Shown one piece after another: positions 57,222 through 57,682 of a DNA stretch of 57,682 nt. The notes below the pieces were generated by a model. That model had not been told where the DNA came from. It saw only the letters and a list, made by a program, of their open reading frames with translations, and ran no database searches. Made by a program: the position numbers and the translations under genes. Each line of letters starts with the position of its first letter. Position 1 is the stretch's first letter. The stretch is from Bacteroidota bacterium (lineage in GTDB: Bacteria > Bacteroidota > Bacteroidia > Chitinophagales > Chitinophagaceae), in assembly GCA_018268085.1 (NCBI GenBank), contig JAFDXE010000029.1, positions 1 through 57,682 of the forward strand, given 5' to 3'.

Positions 57222-57682
57222 ATGAACAAAACCGAAAAATTACAGAAGCGATTCAAAACCATCAGCATAGTTTTATTTGCTGCTTCCTTAACCCAAAAAT
57301 GTTACTGCACTACTACCGGTTGTGCCGATTCGATAATGGTTGTATTGCTCGGTTGGGCAGGTATTTTTTCCGGTGGTGCGGCTTTAAGCTGGCTGGCTAA
57401 TCCGCTGCTTATAATGTCGTGGATCACACAAAAAAAGAAATTAAAAGTATCGATGTTCCTGTCTATGCTTGCTTTTTTGTTCACTCTTTCCTTCCTTATG
57501 TTCAATGAAGTACCGGATAATGAAGCCGGTGGTAAACATCCCATCACGCATCTTAAGGTAGGTTACTGGATTTGGGTTTCAGCAGCTTTTATTATGATGA
57601 TTGGCAACTACACATTGCAATACATGGAAAATGTAAAGCAGTATAAGCAGCGGATGGCAAACGGGGAAGATCAAAACAGGCA
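57222..57682 (+). CDS. Membrane protein, truncated by the window end
   Basis: An open frame from the ATG at 57222 to the last base (153 codons, no stop). At least four hydrophobic helices appear, including SIVLFAASLTQ, IMVVLLGWAGIFSGGAALSWLA, FLSMLAFLFTLSFLMF and WIWVSAAFIMMIGN, with a charged tail KQYKQRMANGEDQ. I do not recognise the family. The start lies 17 bases after the GH20 stop. The true length is unknown. Confidence 0.65.
   Translation, partial: MNKTEKLQKRFKTISIVLFAASLTQKCYCTTTGCADSIMVVLLGWAGIFSGGAALSWLANPLLIMSWITQKKKLKVSMFLSMLAFLFTLSFLMFNEVPDNEAGGKHPITHLKVGYWIWVSAAFIMMIGNYTLQYMENVKQYKQRMANGEDQNR

Overview
The window looks like chromosomal DNA of a Bacteroidota bacterium, most likely Chitinophagaceae. 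The reasons are a SusC/SusD/SusE/SusF outer-membrane set, a type IX secretion (T9SS) C-terminal tail on a secreted amylase, TAnnTTTG-type -7 boxes instead of clear Shine-Dalgarno sites, moderate G+C, and AT-rich intergenic arrays of ATTCA-type repeats. No rRNA, tRNA, CRISPR array, phage, IS element or transposase was seen. The family-level guess is from general resemblance and is not proven.

Layout. 0.2-8.3 kb: housekeeping and envelope genes (DUF6526 protein, PBP4-type D-Ala-D-Ala carboxypeptidase, CinA, a 2-oxoacid dehydrogenase E2, a lipoprotein e(P4) acid phosphatase, a META-domain lipoprotein, a small membrane protein, OsmC, a Tudor-like conserved protein). 8.5-30.2 kb: an alpha-glucan utilisation locus. 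It holds a GH31 alpha-glucosidase and an (alpha/alpha)6-barrel glycosidase on the plus strand; susC-susD-susE-susF on the minus strand; a Nudix-type regulator; a T9SS-secreted GH13 amylase; and an MFS sugar porter with two periplasmic GH13 enzymes on the plus strand. 30.3-37.2 kb: aat, an HD-Pycsar-effector fusion, an SdiA-regulated-type protein, trmH, an M13 peptidase and a dipeptide epimerase. 37.3-47.1 kb: a MalQ-type 4-alpha-glucanotransferase, two tiny genes, dnaK, a coiled-coil secreted protein, GtrA, an ABC-F protein and a tandem OmpA-domain protein. 47.2-57.7 kb: argS, pfkA, pyk, DUF1761, an NTF2-like protein, a CocE/NonD hydrolase, a GH20 hexosaminidase and a membrane protein cut by the window end.

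How the genes may work together. The T9SS amylase and SusC-F would cut and capture starch at the surface. Periplasmic GH13 and GH31 enzymes would shorten the oligosaccharides, the MFS porter would import maltose or maltodextrin, MalQ would process it in the cytoplasm, and Pfk/Pyk would carry the glucose units through glycolysis. The main hunting result is a shared 17-bp palindrome (TGTGT-N7-ACACA) in front of susC, the secreted amylase, the MFS-GH13 operon and, 23 kb away, pfkA. The only transcription factor recognised in the window, a Nudix regulator whose Nudix box has lost key catalytic glutamates, lies inside the locus downstream of one of these sites. Other points of interest are an orphan HD-PycTM fusion, an ABC-F protein with only one intact composite ATP site, two unlisted mini-genes, and families of dispersed intergenic repeats.
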